NCBI GenBank assembly: GCA_002254365.1
Contig: NIUT01000098.1
Span: 1 to 45,333, forward strand
Direction: 5' to 3'
Origin: Nitrospira sp. UW-LDO-01
Lineage (GTDB): Bacteria; Nitrospirota; Nitrospiria; Nitrospirales; Nitrospiraceae
DNA length: 45,333 nt
Made by a program: the position numbers and the translations under genes. The notes under the pieces are model-generated. The model did not search any database, was not told the origin of the DNA, and worked only from the letters and a program-made list of their open reading frames with translations. Below, in pieces: positions 1-7,015 of this stretch. Every line of letters begins with the position of its first letter. The stretch's first letter is position 1.

Positions 1-319
1 CGGCTGCCTTGATGATCGTGCGCAACTCGGGCACACCGCCGGTCACGGCCGAGAATGATACAAACTGGGCCTTCGTATACCGGGCGATGAGATGGGCGAG
101 CGTCGTCTTCCCCGACCCGGGCGGACCCCAGAAGATGACGGAAGAGAGCTGATCGCCCTCGATCGCCCGCCGTAGCGGCCGATCCATTGCCGCGATGTCG
201 TCTTGCCCCACGAAATCACTAAACGCACGTGGCCGCATCCGCTCTGCAAGCGGAGCATCATCGTCCTGTTCCTGATGCACGGTGAATAGATCTGGGGCCT
301 GATCACGAGCGCGGGTCAT
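1..319 (-). CDS. rarA: RarA (MgsA) AAA+ ATPase, 5' part only
   Basis: Replication-associated recombination protein A, a clamp-loader-like AAA+ ATPase acting at stalled replication forks. Only the first ~106 residues are in the window; the gene runs off the left edge. The translation shows the family's opening block ERMRPRAFSDFVGQ at about residues 27-40, then LRRAIEGDQLSSVIFWGPPG leading into the Walker A motif GPPGSGKTT near residue 70, and the RarA-typical FVSFSAVTGGV. The ATG at 317-319 (complement) has a GGAGTGAG ribosome site directly upstream. It is divergent from the hydrolase that follows. The family assignment is strong; function is inferred from homologues. Confidence 0.9.
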   Translation of the reverse strand, partial: MTRARDQAPDLFTVHQEQDDDAPLAERMRPRAFSDFVGQDDIAAMDRPLRRAIEGDQLSSVIFWGPPGSGKTTLAHLIARYTKAQFVSFSAVTGGVPELRTIIKAA

Positions 320-429
320 CTCACTCCTTACAAATCTGGGGGAATTGTATACGCCGGGGCACCTCAGCGCAAATGACCTCTTGACCATGCAGGCAACCGA
401 TGGTACGACGTTCGACAGGGACGGATTGA

Positions 430-1227
430 ATGATGCTTGCTCAAGTCAATGGCATGACCCTCGCCTTCAATGATCAGGGAAGCGGATTTCCGCTCGTCTT
501 TCTTCATGCCTTCCCGCTTAACCGCAGCATGTGGACGGAACAAGAGAACGCCCTTTCCTCACAGTTTCGCGTGATGACGATTGACCTGCGTGGACACGGC
601 GAGTCCGATGCGCCACTCTGGCACTATACTCTGGACCAAGCAGCCGATGACGTGTGCGGCCTGTTAGACCATCTGTCGATCAAGCAGGCTGTCTTTGTCG
701 GACTTTCTATGGGAGGCTATATCCTCTTTGCGTTCTATCGAAAGTACGCTGAGCGCGTGAAAGGCATGGTTTTAGCCGACACAAGAGCTCAGGCAGATAC
801 AGAGGATGGAAAACGGGCACGATTCGAGATGGCTCAGATTGCCTACAAACGGGGGTCGAGCGCGATTGCGGACATCATGATCCCGAAATTATTGAGTCCT
901 GGAACGATCCAGACGAGGCCGGAGTTGGTTCAACGGGTACGCGGAATGATCGAGGGCAACCAAGTCAGTGGCATTGCCGGAGATCTCATGGCAATGGCAC
1001 AACGGCCTGACTCCGTCCCGTTCCTACAACAGATACACTGTCCGACTCAAATCATTGTCGGTGAGCTGGATGCACCGACTCCACCTGCCGATGCACGGCT
1101 CATGGCGGAGAGTATTCCCAATGCCCGTCTGGCCATCATTCCGGGAGCAGGCCATCTCTCGAACCTGGAGCAACCTGACCGGTTCAATGAGATCGTCCGT
1201 GCTTTTGTTTCGACTGCCACGCGGTAA
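430..1227 (+). CDS. alpha/beta-fold hydrolase
   Basis: 265-residue serine hydrolase of the alpha/beta fold, the size of small esterases and 3-oxoadipate enol-lactonase relatives. The oxyanion motif HAFP is at residues 26-29, the nucleophile elbow GLSMGG puts Ser at 93, and the acid and base fit Asp214 (GELDAPTP) and His242 (GAGHLSN), so the triad is complete. DLRGHGES at 52-59 is also typical. There is no signal peptide, so it should be cytoplasmic. Two adjacent ATGs (430, 433) follow a purine-rich AGGGACGGA. The substrate cannot be told from the sequence; it stands alone between rarA and a repeat copy. Confidence 0.85.
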   Translation: MMLAQVNGMTLAFNDQGSGFPLVFLHAFPLNRSMWTEQENALSSQFRVMTIDLRGHGESDAPLWHYTLDQAADDVCGLLDHLSIKQAVFVGLSMGGYILFAFYRKYAERVKGMVLADTRAQADTEDGKRARFEMAQIAYKRGSSAIADIMIPKLLSPGTIQTRPELVQRVRGMIEGNQVSGIAGDLMAMAQRPDSVPFLQQIHCPTQIIVGELDAPTPPADARLMAESIPNARLAIIPGAGHLSNLEQPDRFNEIVRAFVSTATR

Positions 1228-1283
1228 CTTGGCCAACAGGGCGATCAAAACGGCCTTGTTCCTTACCCACCCAACCCCGGCGC

Positions 1284-1410
1284 GCCACGACACGCTGTTC
1301 TACGAGTAAGGCCGCAGCAAGCGAAGGGGCGAATCGTACTCTTCCTGTACGGTGAGCTGCTGAGCAATGTGAGAACGAAGGTGGCAGGCCTTTTTCAACG
1401 CCCTGCGAGA
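1284..1410 (-). repeat. palindromic intergenic repeat, family R1, copy A
   Basis: Read on the minus strand, this shares the word order of three other stretches of the window (28934-29058, 39882-40009, 41754-41878). It opens with a GTTGAAAAA-type end, then a CTTCGTTCTCACAT block, an internal GTAC...GTAC mini-hairpin, and a CGCTTGCTGCGGCC block near the far end. It lies directly behind the folE stop codon and may carry its transcript end. The far terminal arm (around GAACAGCGTG) is diverged, so the outer boundary is approximate. Confidence 0.6.
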
Positions 1411-1412
1411 AA

Positions 1413-2060
1413 TCACTCTGGATCGCCGACGCTCCCCCGCCGAATCAATTTCAAAAACTCCTCGCGTGTCTGTGATTGACTGCGGAACGCTCCCAGCATC
1501 GAGCTGGTAACAGCGATGGTATTTTGTTTTTCCACTCCCCGCATCATCATACAGAGATGTCTGGCTTCCACGACGACGCCGACGCCATGGGCATTCAGCT
1601 TTGTACTCAACGTTTCCGCGATTTGCACAGTCAACCGTTCCTGAACTTGCAGACGCCTGGCGAACATATCGACGATTCGCGGGATCTTGCTGAGACCGAC
1701 CACTTTCTTATTGGGCAAATAGCCGACATGGACTCGGCCAAAAAACGGCAGGAGGTGATGTTCGCACATACTGAAGAAGTCGATGTCTTTGACGATGACC
1801 ATTTCATCGTATTCGATCGGAAAGAGCGCCCCGTTCAAGAGATGGTCGATATCACGCTGATACCCCTGTGTCATAAAGGCCAGGGCTTTGGCCACTCGCT
1901 CAGGGGTCTTGAGCAGCCCATTTCGACTGGGCTTTTCACCGAGGGCGAGCAGCATCTCCGTGACCAGCGATTGAAGGACCGGTAAGTCCGGAGGCCGTCC
2001 ACTTCCGTTTGTGTCTTCCACCGATGTCGCTCTTTTCGCTCGTTTTGGTGACTTTCTCAC
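1413..2060 (-). CDS. folE: GTP cyclohydrolase I (FolE)
   Basis: Type I GTP cyclohydrolase, which converts GTP to 7,8-dihydroneopterin triphosphate, the first step of folate and biopterin synthesis. The Zn-binding CEHHLLPF and the later RHLCMMMRG supply the Cys, His and Cys ligands, and [13 protein letters not shown] is the usual substrate-site block. The frame is open further up to a TTG at 2120, but that would overlap the upstream gene by 44 bases. The GTG at 2060, 16 bases after that gene's stop and behind AAGG, gives a 215-residue protein of normal length and is preferred. It forms an operon with the PTPS-like gene upstream. Confidence 0.92.
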   Translation of the reverse strand: MRKSPKRAKRATSVEDTNGSGRPPDLPVLQSLVTEMLLALGEKPSRNGLLKTPERVAKALAFMTQGYQRDIDHLLNGALFPIEYDEMVIVKDIDFFSMCEHHLLPFFGRVHVGYLPNKKVVGLSKIPRIVDMFARRLQVQERLTVQIAETLSTKLNAHGVGVVVEARHLCMMMRGVEKQNTIAVTSSMLGAFRSQSQTREEFLKLIRRGSVGDPE

Positions 2061-2076
2061 GATGTTTCCCTTCGCC

Positions 2077-2481
2077 TTAGATGGCGCCCGTATATTCAAA
2101 ATAGTTGTCTCTCGTTTCAATGACCCCGACTTTGCGCAGACGACCGGGAGGCAGCAGCGGGTTCAGAATGCCCCAGATCACCATGACGAGATTCTCTCCC
2201 GTCGTGGTCAATGCAGAGAACGCCGGGTCACTGTTCAGATCCTGATGATCAAACCGCTCGATGATCGTGTCGGTGACGAGGCGGTCAAGAGAATCCAGAC
2301 TGCTCGTGCTCTCTCCCGTTCCGGCACGAATCGTCACCAGGACCACATAGTTATGCCCGTGACCATTCGCATTATTACATTTGCCGAAGGCAGCCCAGTT
2401 TTCTTCAGGTGAGAGGAGATCAGTATGCAGCCGATGGGCGGCGCAAAAGCGATAGCGTCTGGTCACAAATAGCTGTGACAT
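2077..2481 (-). CDS. 6-pyruvoyl-tetrahydropterin synthase-like protein
   Basis: 134-residue member of the PTPS/QueD fold. Zn ligands are the His of CAAHRL near residue 16 and the HGH pair in [13 protein letters not shown]. The putative catalytic Cys lies five residues before HGH (C-x5-HGH), the spacing of biopterin-type PTPS rather than the C-x3-HGH of QueD. DHQDLN and the pterin-binding Glu of [11 protein letters not shown] near the C-terminus are also in place. It is immediately upstream of folE, so both probably act on the same dihydroneopterin triphosphate pool. The product could be 6-pyruvoyl-tetrahydropterin or a folate intermediate; sequence alone does not settle it. Confidence 0.85.
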   Translation of the reverse strand: MSQLFVTRRYRFCAAHRLHTDLLSPEENWAAFGKCNNANGHGHNYVVLVTIRAGTGESTSSLDSLDRLVTDTIIERFDHQDLNSDPAFSALTTTGENLVMVIWGILNPLLPPGRLRKVGVIETRDNYFEYTGAI

Positions 2482-2515
2482 TCAATCCGGTGACTCGTGG
2501 TGTGGGTGAAAAAGC

Positions 2516-2544
2516 TAAGACTGCTCGATGTTCGAGCAGTCTTA
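2516..2544 (-). terminator. Rho-independent terminator
   Basis: Perfect 13-bp inverted repeat (TAAGACTGCTCGA / TCGAGCAGTCTTA) with a 3-nt loop. On the minus strand it is followed by GCTTTTTC. It lies about 50 bases past the stop of the Fe-S carrier gene and should end that transcript, separating it from the pterin genes. Confidence 0.85.
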
Positions 2545-2593
2545 GACGGGAGAGTTCATGATCGGCATTCCTACGGTCATCCCGTAGCCACGC

Positions 2594-2914
2594 TTAGGCG
2601 CTAAAGGAGCTGCCGCAGCCGCACGTCGTTTTGGCCTGGGGGTTCTTGATCGAAAAGCCCGAGCCCTGCACGCTGTCGACGTAATCCACTTCCGCGCCCT
2701 GCAGCAAGGGAGCACTTTGTGAATCCATGATGAGTTTCACCTCACCCTTTTCGATGATGGTATCATCCTCGGCCATCTTGGATTCAAAGGCCATCCCATA
2801 TTGATAGCCATGGCATCCACCGCCGCGTACATAGACTCGCAACCCGACGATATCCTTTTCCTCGGCCATCAATTCCTTGATTTTTTGTTCCGCCACCGCC
2901 GTAATATTAACCAT
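2594..2914 (-). CDS. A-type Fe-S carrier (ErpA/IscA/HesB family)
   Basis: 106-residue HesB-like Fe-S cluster carrier. The three conserved cysteines are present: one in RGGGCHGYQYGM near residue 34 and two in the C-terminal CGCGSSF. The family delivers 4Fe-4S or 2Fe-2S clusters to apo-enzymes. Two in-frame ATGs occur; the ribosome site GAGGAGG touches the first (2920) but lies six bases before the second (2914), so 2914 is chosen. It sits 75 bases behind the ferredoxin and diaphorase genes, all Fe-S proteins, which fits cluster supply. The choice between ErpA and IscA cannot be made by eye. Confidence 0.9.
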   Translation of the reverse strand: MVNITAVAEQKIKELMAEEKDIVGLRVYVRGGGCHGYQYGMAFESKMAEDDTIIEKGEVKLIMDSQSAPLLQGAEVDYVDSVQGSGFSIKNPQAKTTCGCGSSFSA

Positions 2915-2989
2915 TGTCATCCTCCTCTATGGATCGTTCCAGCCTGCTCGGCTGGCTAGAATGTTAGTCTAACACCTCTTCTTCCAATA

Positions 2990-3325
2990 TCAACCCCTTG
3001 CCTCTGATGCCGCTCGCTGCGGCTCCTCCCATTTGGCTTCCGGCACGCGCACCACGACGTCTCCCAGCACACGAGCCTGACAGGCCAACCGATGCCATGG
3101 TTCCGTCAATGCTTCACGGTCCAGCAGGTCTTGCTCGTCGAAATCGATCTCTGAGAGATGCTCCTGCCCCATCTGCACCTCGACCCGACACGTCGTGCAG
3201 GACGCGTTCCCACCGCAATCGTGATTCAGGCGAAATCCCAATTCCTTGGCGGCATCAAGCAGCGAGATGTTCTCGTCAACCTCTCCACTTCGCCCGTCCG
3301 TGTGAAGAAACGTCACTCGTGGCAT
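2990..3325 (-). CDS. 2Fe-2S ferredoxin
   Basis: 111-residue plant/adrenodoxin-type ferredoxin. The cluster ligands are C-x5-C-x2-C (CGGNASCTTC, about residues 37-46) with the fourth Cys in RLACQ near residue 80. The start is fixed by AGGAGG four bases before the ATG at 3325, eight bases after the stop of the NuoF-like gene. An upstream in-frame start would overlap that gene. The tight pairing suggests it is the electron partner or a small subunit of the diaphorase. Confidence 0.9.
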   Translation of the reverse strand: MPRVTFLHTDGRSGEVDENISLLDAAKELGFRLNHDCGGNASCTTCRVEVQMGQEHLSEIDFDEQDLLDREALTEPWHRLACQARVLGDVVVRVPEAKWEEPQRAASEARG

Positions 3326-3333
3326 GACGCCTC

Positions 3334-4638
3334 CTAGGAATGGGTGACGATCCCAGGCGGTGTTCCCTGATAGGGACACCGCTGCAGCCGAATATGGTCT
3401 TCGTATTCGTGACGGAACAGCTTCAAACTGCTTTGCACCAATACCGACGCACCGGTGACAAGCGTGCAGTACCCCGTGCCTTTGACGAAGCCACAGAGTT
3501 GCAACATGCTGTCGAGGTCTTTTTGAGTGCCCTCTCCGGATTCAATCTTGGTCATCAAGATGGCCAGGTTGTTCGTACCCATACGGCACGGAGGACACTG
3601 CCCACAACTCTCATTCTTGAAAAAATTTGAAAAGTGCAGCGTCTTGGCCACCATGCACGTCGCATCGTCCACGACGATCATTCCAGCCGAACCTAACCCC
3701 GTCCCGGCTTTTTTCAGTGAATCGAAGTCCATCATGAGATCAAGCTGATCCGCCGTCACCATTGGGAAAGCCGGACCACCTGGGAACACGGCCTTGATCT
3801 TGCGACCGCCTGCCACACCACCGCCGCATTGTTCGATCACCTCACGGATAGTTACGCCCATGGGCATTTCATACACGCCAGGTCGATTAACCGATCCGCT
3901 CAACGAAAACATCATCGTCCCTGGACACTTCTCCGTCCCTACCTGCGTGAACCACGAGGCGCCCTTATAGAGAATCCGTGGAATGTTGCACAGCGTCTCC
4001 ACGTTGTTGACGAGGGTCGGCTTGCCATAGAGGCCGAAATCCGTCGGATAGAACGGGGGCTTCTGCCGCGGCATCGCGGGACGGCCCTGCATCGATTCCA
4101 ACATCGCGGTCTCTTCCCCGGCGACATAACTCCCATGACCGTCAAAGAGTTCCAACTCGATATCGACACCGCTGCCCAGGACGTTCTTCCCCAATAATCC
4201 ATGTGCCTTCGCTTGAGCGATGGCTTTCTTTAAATTTTGCTGTTCCTCATGGTACTCATGGTTCACGTAAATGAAGGAAGCTTTCGCTTGCACCGTGAAA
4301 GAGGCGATCAGACAACCTTCGATCAATTGGTGCGGAAGCGTTTTTAGTAAATGTCGGTCTTTAAACGTACCAGGTTCATGTTCACCGGCATTGCAGACAA
4401 AATATCGCTCTTTGACCCGATGATTCAGAACCTTGTCCCATTTGATCCCGGTTGGAAACCCAGCTCCACCCCGCCCACGCAGACCGGACTTCTTCAGCTC
4501 ATCAATGACTTGAGCCGCGTTCAGCTCCTTGACACAACGCTTCCATGCCTCATAGCCGCCGACCTTGAGGTACCCCTCAATCTCCCAGGGAGCCCCATCT
4601 AACTTTTGAACAAGGCGTGGTTCCGTAGCAGTAGACAT
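3334..4638 (-). CDS. NuoF-like NAD(P)H-oxidising flavoprotein
   Basis: 434-residue homologue of the 51-kDa subunit of complex I, HoxF and NAD-dependent formate dehydrogenase beta chains. FMN/NAD site motifs are GLRGRGGAGFPTG near residues 52-64 and GSYVAGEETA near 170. The 4Fe-4S motif ESCGQCPPCRMG lies near 345, with the fourth Cys in the later LCGFVKGTGYC block. An upstream GTG lies inside the ribosome site, so the ATG at 4638 (AGGA five bases before) is used. No other complex I genes are adjacent. With the co-transcribed ferredoxin it may form a small NADH:ferredoxin module; that role is inferred. Confidence 0.88.
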   Translation of the reverse strand: MSTATEPRLVQKLDGAPWEIEGYLKVGGYEAWKRCVKELNAAQVIDELKKSGLRGRGGAGFPTGIKWDKVLNHRVKERYFVCNAGEHEPGTFKDRHLLKTLPHQLIEGCLIASFTVQAKASFIYVNHEYHEEQQNLKKAIAQAKAHGLLGKNVLGSGVDIELELFDGHGSYVAGEETAMLESMQGRPAMPRQKPPFYPTDFGLYGKPTLVNNVETLCNIPRILYKGASWFTQVGTEKCPGTMMFSLSGSVNRPGVYEMPMGVTIREVIEQCGGGVAGGRKIKAVFPGGPAFPMVTADQLDLMMDFDSLKKAGTGLGSAGMIVVDDATCMVAKTLHFSNFFKNESCGQCPPCRMGTNNLAILMTKIESGEGTQKDLDSMLQLCGFVKGTGYCTLVTGASVLVQSSLKLFRHEYEDHIRLQRCPYQGTPPGIVTHS

Positions 4639-4813
4639 AGCTGTCCTACCAGTCACTCCTCACAATAGAGGCAGTACTATACGGCCCTGCCTCTTCCTCC
4701 GTCAAGGCAACCAGTTGTAAATGGGCCTGAATCTCAACCAGTTAGTCCTAGGAGACCTAGTCAAAACCTAGGCAAGGAGGGGCAGAAGACATGAAAACGA
4801 GGTGATGGAAACT

Positions 4814-4842
4814 GCGCCGGTAGGGGATATCCCCACCGGCGC
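4814..4842 (-). terminator. strong hairpin, probable terminator
   Basis: GC-rich inverted repeat: GCGCCGGT pairs with ACCGGCGC, then after a one-base bulge GGGG pairs with CCCC around ATAT. It begins 17 bases past the stop of the PuuD-like gene on the minus strand. The following T-run is weak (AGTTTCC), so termination efficiency is uncertain. Confidence 0.6.
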
Positions 4843-4858
4843 GAAAGATCTGAAAATT

Positions 4859-5446
4859 CTATCGGAAGTGGCTGCCGGCTCCCATGAAGAACAGCATGGG
4901 AATCGAAAGCATGAAGTTCACGCGGGAAGCCAGCAAGGCTGTGCGGCCCCACTGCGCCATCTCGGGCGGCGCCGGAGTGCCCTGCGCAGCTGCGGTGACA
5001 GCGGCAATAATCTTCTTCTGGTTCGGCCAGATAATGCCGTGGACGTTGCCCATCATGATGATGCCGAGCAACCCACCGATCGCTAAGGCCACCGCTCCGG
5101 TGCCACCTTTGTGATACATGTGGCCATACAAGAGCACGCCAGCCAGCACCGTCACGGTGGCTCCATGCCGGAACCAATTGAGCGCAGCCGGCATCAGCTT
5201 CGGTATCACGATGTTCTTCGTCGGCCCATCCAGGCTTTTCAAGAACGAGGCATTGATCAGGTTGAAGAAATACAAGAGCCCGATCCAGGTGATGCCGGCT
5301 AGGAAGTGCACCCAGCGGAGGATGATCTGGCCCCAGTCTGCCTCACCTGCGCCAATACCCGTTAACCCCATATATATCATGATCAACACGACGGTCATGG
5401 CAAAGCCCACGCCCATCGTCTGCATCGGATCTTCAAGAAATTTCAT
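4859..5446 (-). CDS. PuuD-like urate oxidase N-terminal family membrane protein
   Basis: 195-residue integral membrane protein with about four to five helices. It resembles the membrane domain of PuuD (urate hydroxylase N-terminal family): LRWVHFLAGITWIGLLYFFNLI near residues 43-64, an NWFRHGA segment near 90, and a helix with MMGNVHGIIWPNQ near 130. The cytochrome c domain that full PuuD proteins carry is absent (no CxxCH), so urate oxidation is doubtful; the histidines may bind haem. It has its own terminator-like hairpin and appears monocistronic. Function unknown. Confidence 0.75.
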   Translation of the reverse strand: MKFLEDPMQTMGVGFAMTVVLIMIYMGLTGIGAGEADWGQIILRWVHFLAGITWIGLLYFFNLINASFLKSLDGPTKNIVIPKLMPAALNWFRHGATVTVLAGVLLYGHMYHKGGTGAVALAIGGLLGIIMMGNVHGIIWPNQKKIIAAVTAAAQGTPAPPEMAQWGRTALLASRVNFMLSIPMLFFMGAGSHFR

Positions 5447-5591
5447 AGCTCCCTCTCGTTAAAACTGTTGACGGTCTATGCGATGTCTGTACGACAGCTT
5501 TTCTCTGAATGTCAAGCGTAGGAATCGGCGTGGTCGACACATGAGGTAGCGACCAGCAAACCCATCGATACCTGGTTGAGGAGATGTACTC

Positions 5592-6533
5592 TTAGGCCAT
5601 CAGTCGATCGACCGTGCTGCAGAGCTCTCGAACGGCATTGGCTGATACGTCCAACGCAGCTCGTTCCTCGCTGGTCAGTTCGTATTCCACAATCTGTTCG
5701 GCGCCGCCCCGTCCAATCTTCGTCGGCACCCCCACGATGACGTTCTTGAGGCCATACTCACCCTCGCAGAGCACCGCGCAGGGCATCACCCGCTTTTCAT
5801 CTTTGTGAATGGCTTCAACCATCGCGACGGCTGAGGCAGACGGTGCATAAAACGCACTGCCCGTTTTCAACAGGCCCACGATCTCGGCTCCCCCATCACG
5901 CGTGCGTTTGACAATGGCCTCCAGCTTGTCTTTCGACATGAGTTCGGATACCGGTTTTCCCTTCACGGTCGTATAGCGTGGCAGCGGGACCATCGTATCC
6001 CCATGTCCCCCTAAGACCATCGCCTCGACCTCCGTCGATGGTACGTTCAGTTCTTGGGCGATAAACGTGCGCATTCTGGCCGAGTCCAATACGCCGGCCA
6101 TCCCGATGATTTTCGATTTGGGGAGCCCACTGACAGCACGCGCCACGTGCACCATGGCATCCAAGGGATTGGTCACGAGAATCAGGATAATGTTTGGCGA
6201 CCGGGATACCAGCTCCGTAACGACGGATTTCACGATCTTCGCGTTCGTCGCCAACAACTCGTCGCGACTCATACCGGGCTTTCTCGCCATGCCGGATGTG
6301 ATCACGGCGATCTCTGACCCAGCTGTCTCCGCGTACCCATTGGTGCCAACTACTTGGGTGCTGTACCCACAGACCGGCCCCGCCTGGGAAATATCGAGCG
6401 CTTTACCTTGGGGAACCCCTTGCGCAATATCGACGAGTACGACGTCGTAGAGATTCTTTTCGGCCAATCGTTGCGCCGTCGTTCCACCGACGTTTCCTGC
6501 CCCCACCACTGTGATTTTCGATCGTGTCATCAT
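5592..6533 (-). CDS. mdh: malate dehydrogenase
   Basis: NAD-dependent malate dehydrogenase of the lactate-dehydrogenase-like class, about 313 residues. The Rossmann motif VGAGNVGG is near residue 10, the mobile-loop block [13 protein letters not shown] carries substrate-binding arginines that favour malate over lactate, VTNPLDAMV follows, and the catalytic His is in [12 protein letters not shown] near 175. It interconverts malate and oxaloacetate in the oxidative or reductive TCA cycle. Two adjacent ATGs (6533, 6530) follow GAGGTGG; either is possible. It lies 62 bases behind a conserved unknown gene, probably in the same transcript. Confidence 0.95.
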   Translation of the reverse strand: MMTRSKITVVGAGNVGGTTAQRLAEKNLYDVVLVDIAQGVPQGKALDISQAGPVCGYSTQVVGTNGYAETAGSEIAVITSGMARKPGMSRDELLATNAKIVKSVVTELVSRSPNIILILVTNPLDAMVHVARAVSGLPKSKIIGMAGVLDSARMRTFIAQELNVPSTEVEAMVLGGHGDTMVPLPRYTTVKGKPVSELMSKDKLEAIVKRTRDGGAEIVGLLKTGSAFYAPSASAVAMVEAIHKDEKRVMPCAVLCEGEYGLKNVIVGVPTKIGRGGAEQIVEYELTSEERAALDVSANAVRELCSTVDRLMA

Positions 6534-6595
6534 TACCACCTCATAAAACGTGAAGCGTGAAGCGTAACGTCCCCTGACTCCTCACTTCTGACCTT

Positions 6596-7003
6596 TCACG
6601 CGTGTTCATGTTCAGTCCAGCCTGCAACCTTGAAGTTGATCGTACACACGAAATTATCGTCGTCGTAGAAATTGACCTTGATCTTCTTTTTGCCATAGGT
6701 GTTTGCCAGAAACTCCTCCGGATTGTCCACAAGAGCCTGAAAGCTACCCGGGGGATACTCACCGAGATCATGAAAGACCACGATCATGCCTTCTTTCACT
6801 TCTTGTAATACTTTCACCCGACAACGTGGATAGACTTCCCAGAATTTGGTCTCGATCATGTCCTTCGTCGGCTCCGGGCGATCCTCACCCGGTTTCACGG
6901 TCTGACCGAACTTGGCAAGTCGGCGCACATAGGGGTATTGATGGCCCGTGAACAGCTTATAAAGCCATGGAGGAACCGTGGGCCTGTCGATTGAATTTGT
7001 CAT
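6596..7003 (-). CDS. conserved hypothetical protein
   Basis: 135-residue soluble protein that I do not recognise. It has no signal peptide or membrane segment. It is rich in aromatic and charged residues, with PPWLYKLFTGHQYPYVRR near the start, FWEVYPRCRVKVL in the middle, and an acidic patch FYDDDNFVC before the His-containing C-terminus. It starts 12 bases after the stop of the VWA protein and precedes mdh, so the three are probably co-transcribed. Coding is supported by the tight spacing. Confidence 0.75.
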   Translation of the reverse strand: MTNSIDRPTVPPWLYKLFTGHQYPYVRRLAKFGQTVKPGEDRPEPTKDMIETKFWEVYPRCRVKVLQEVKEGMIVVFHDLGEYPPGSFQALVDNPEEFLANTYGKKKIKVNFYDDDNFVCTINFKVAGWTEHEHA

Positions 7004-7015
7004 GCTCGTGATCCG

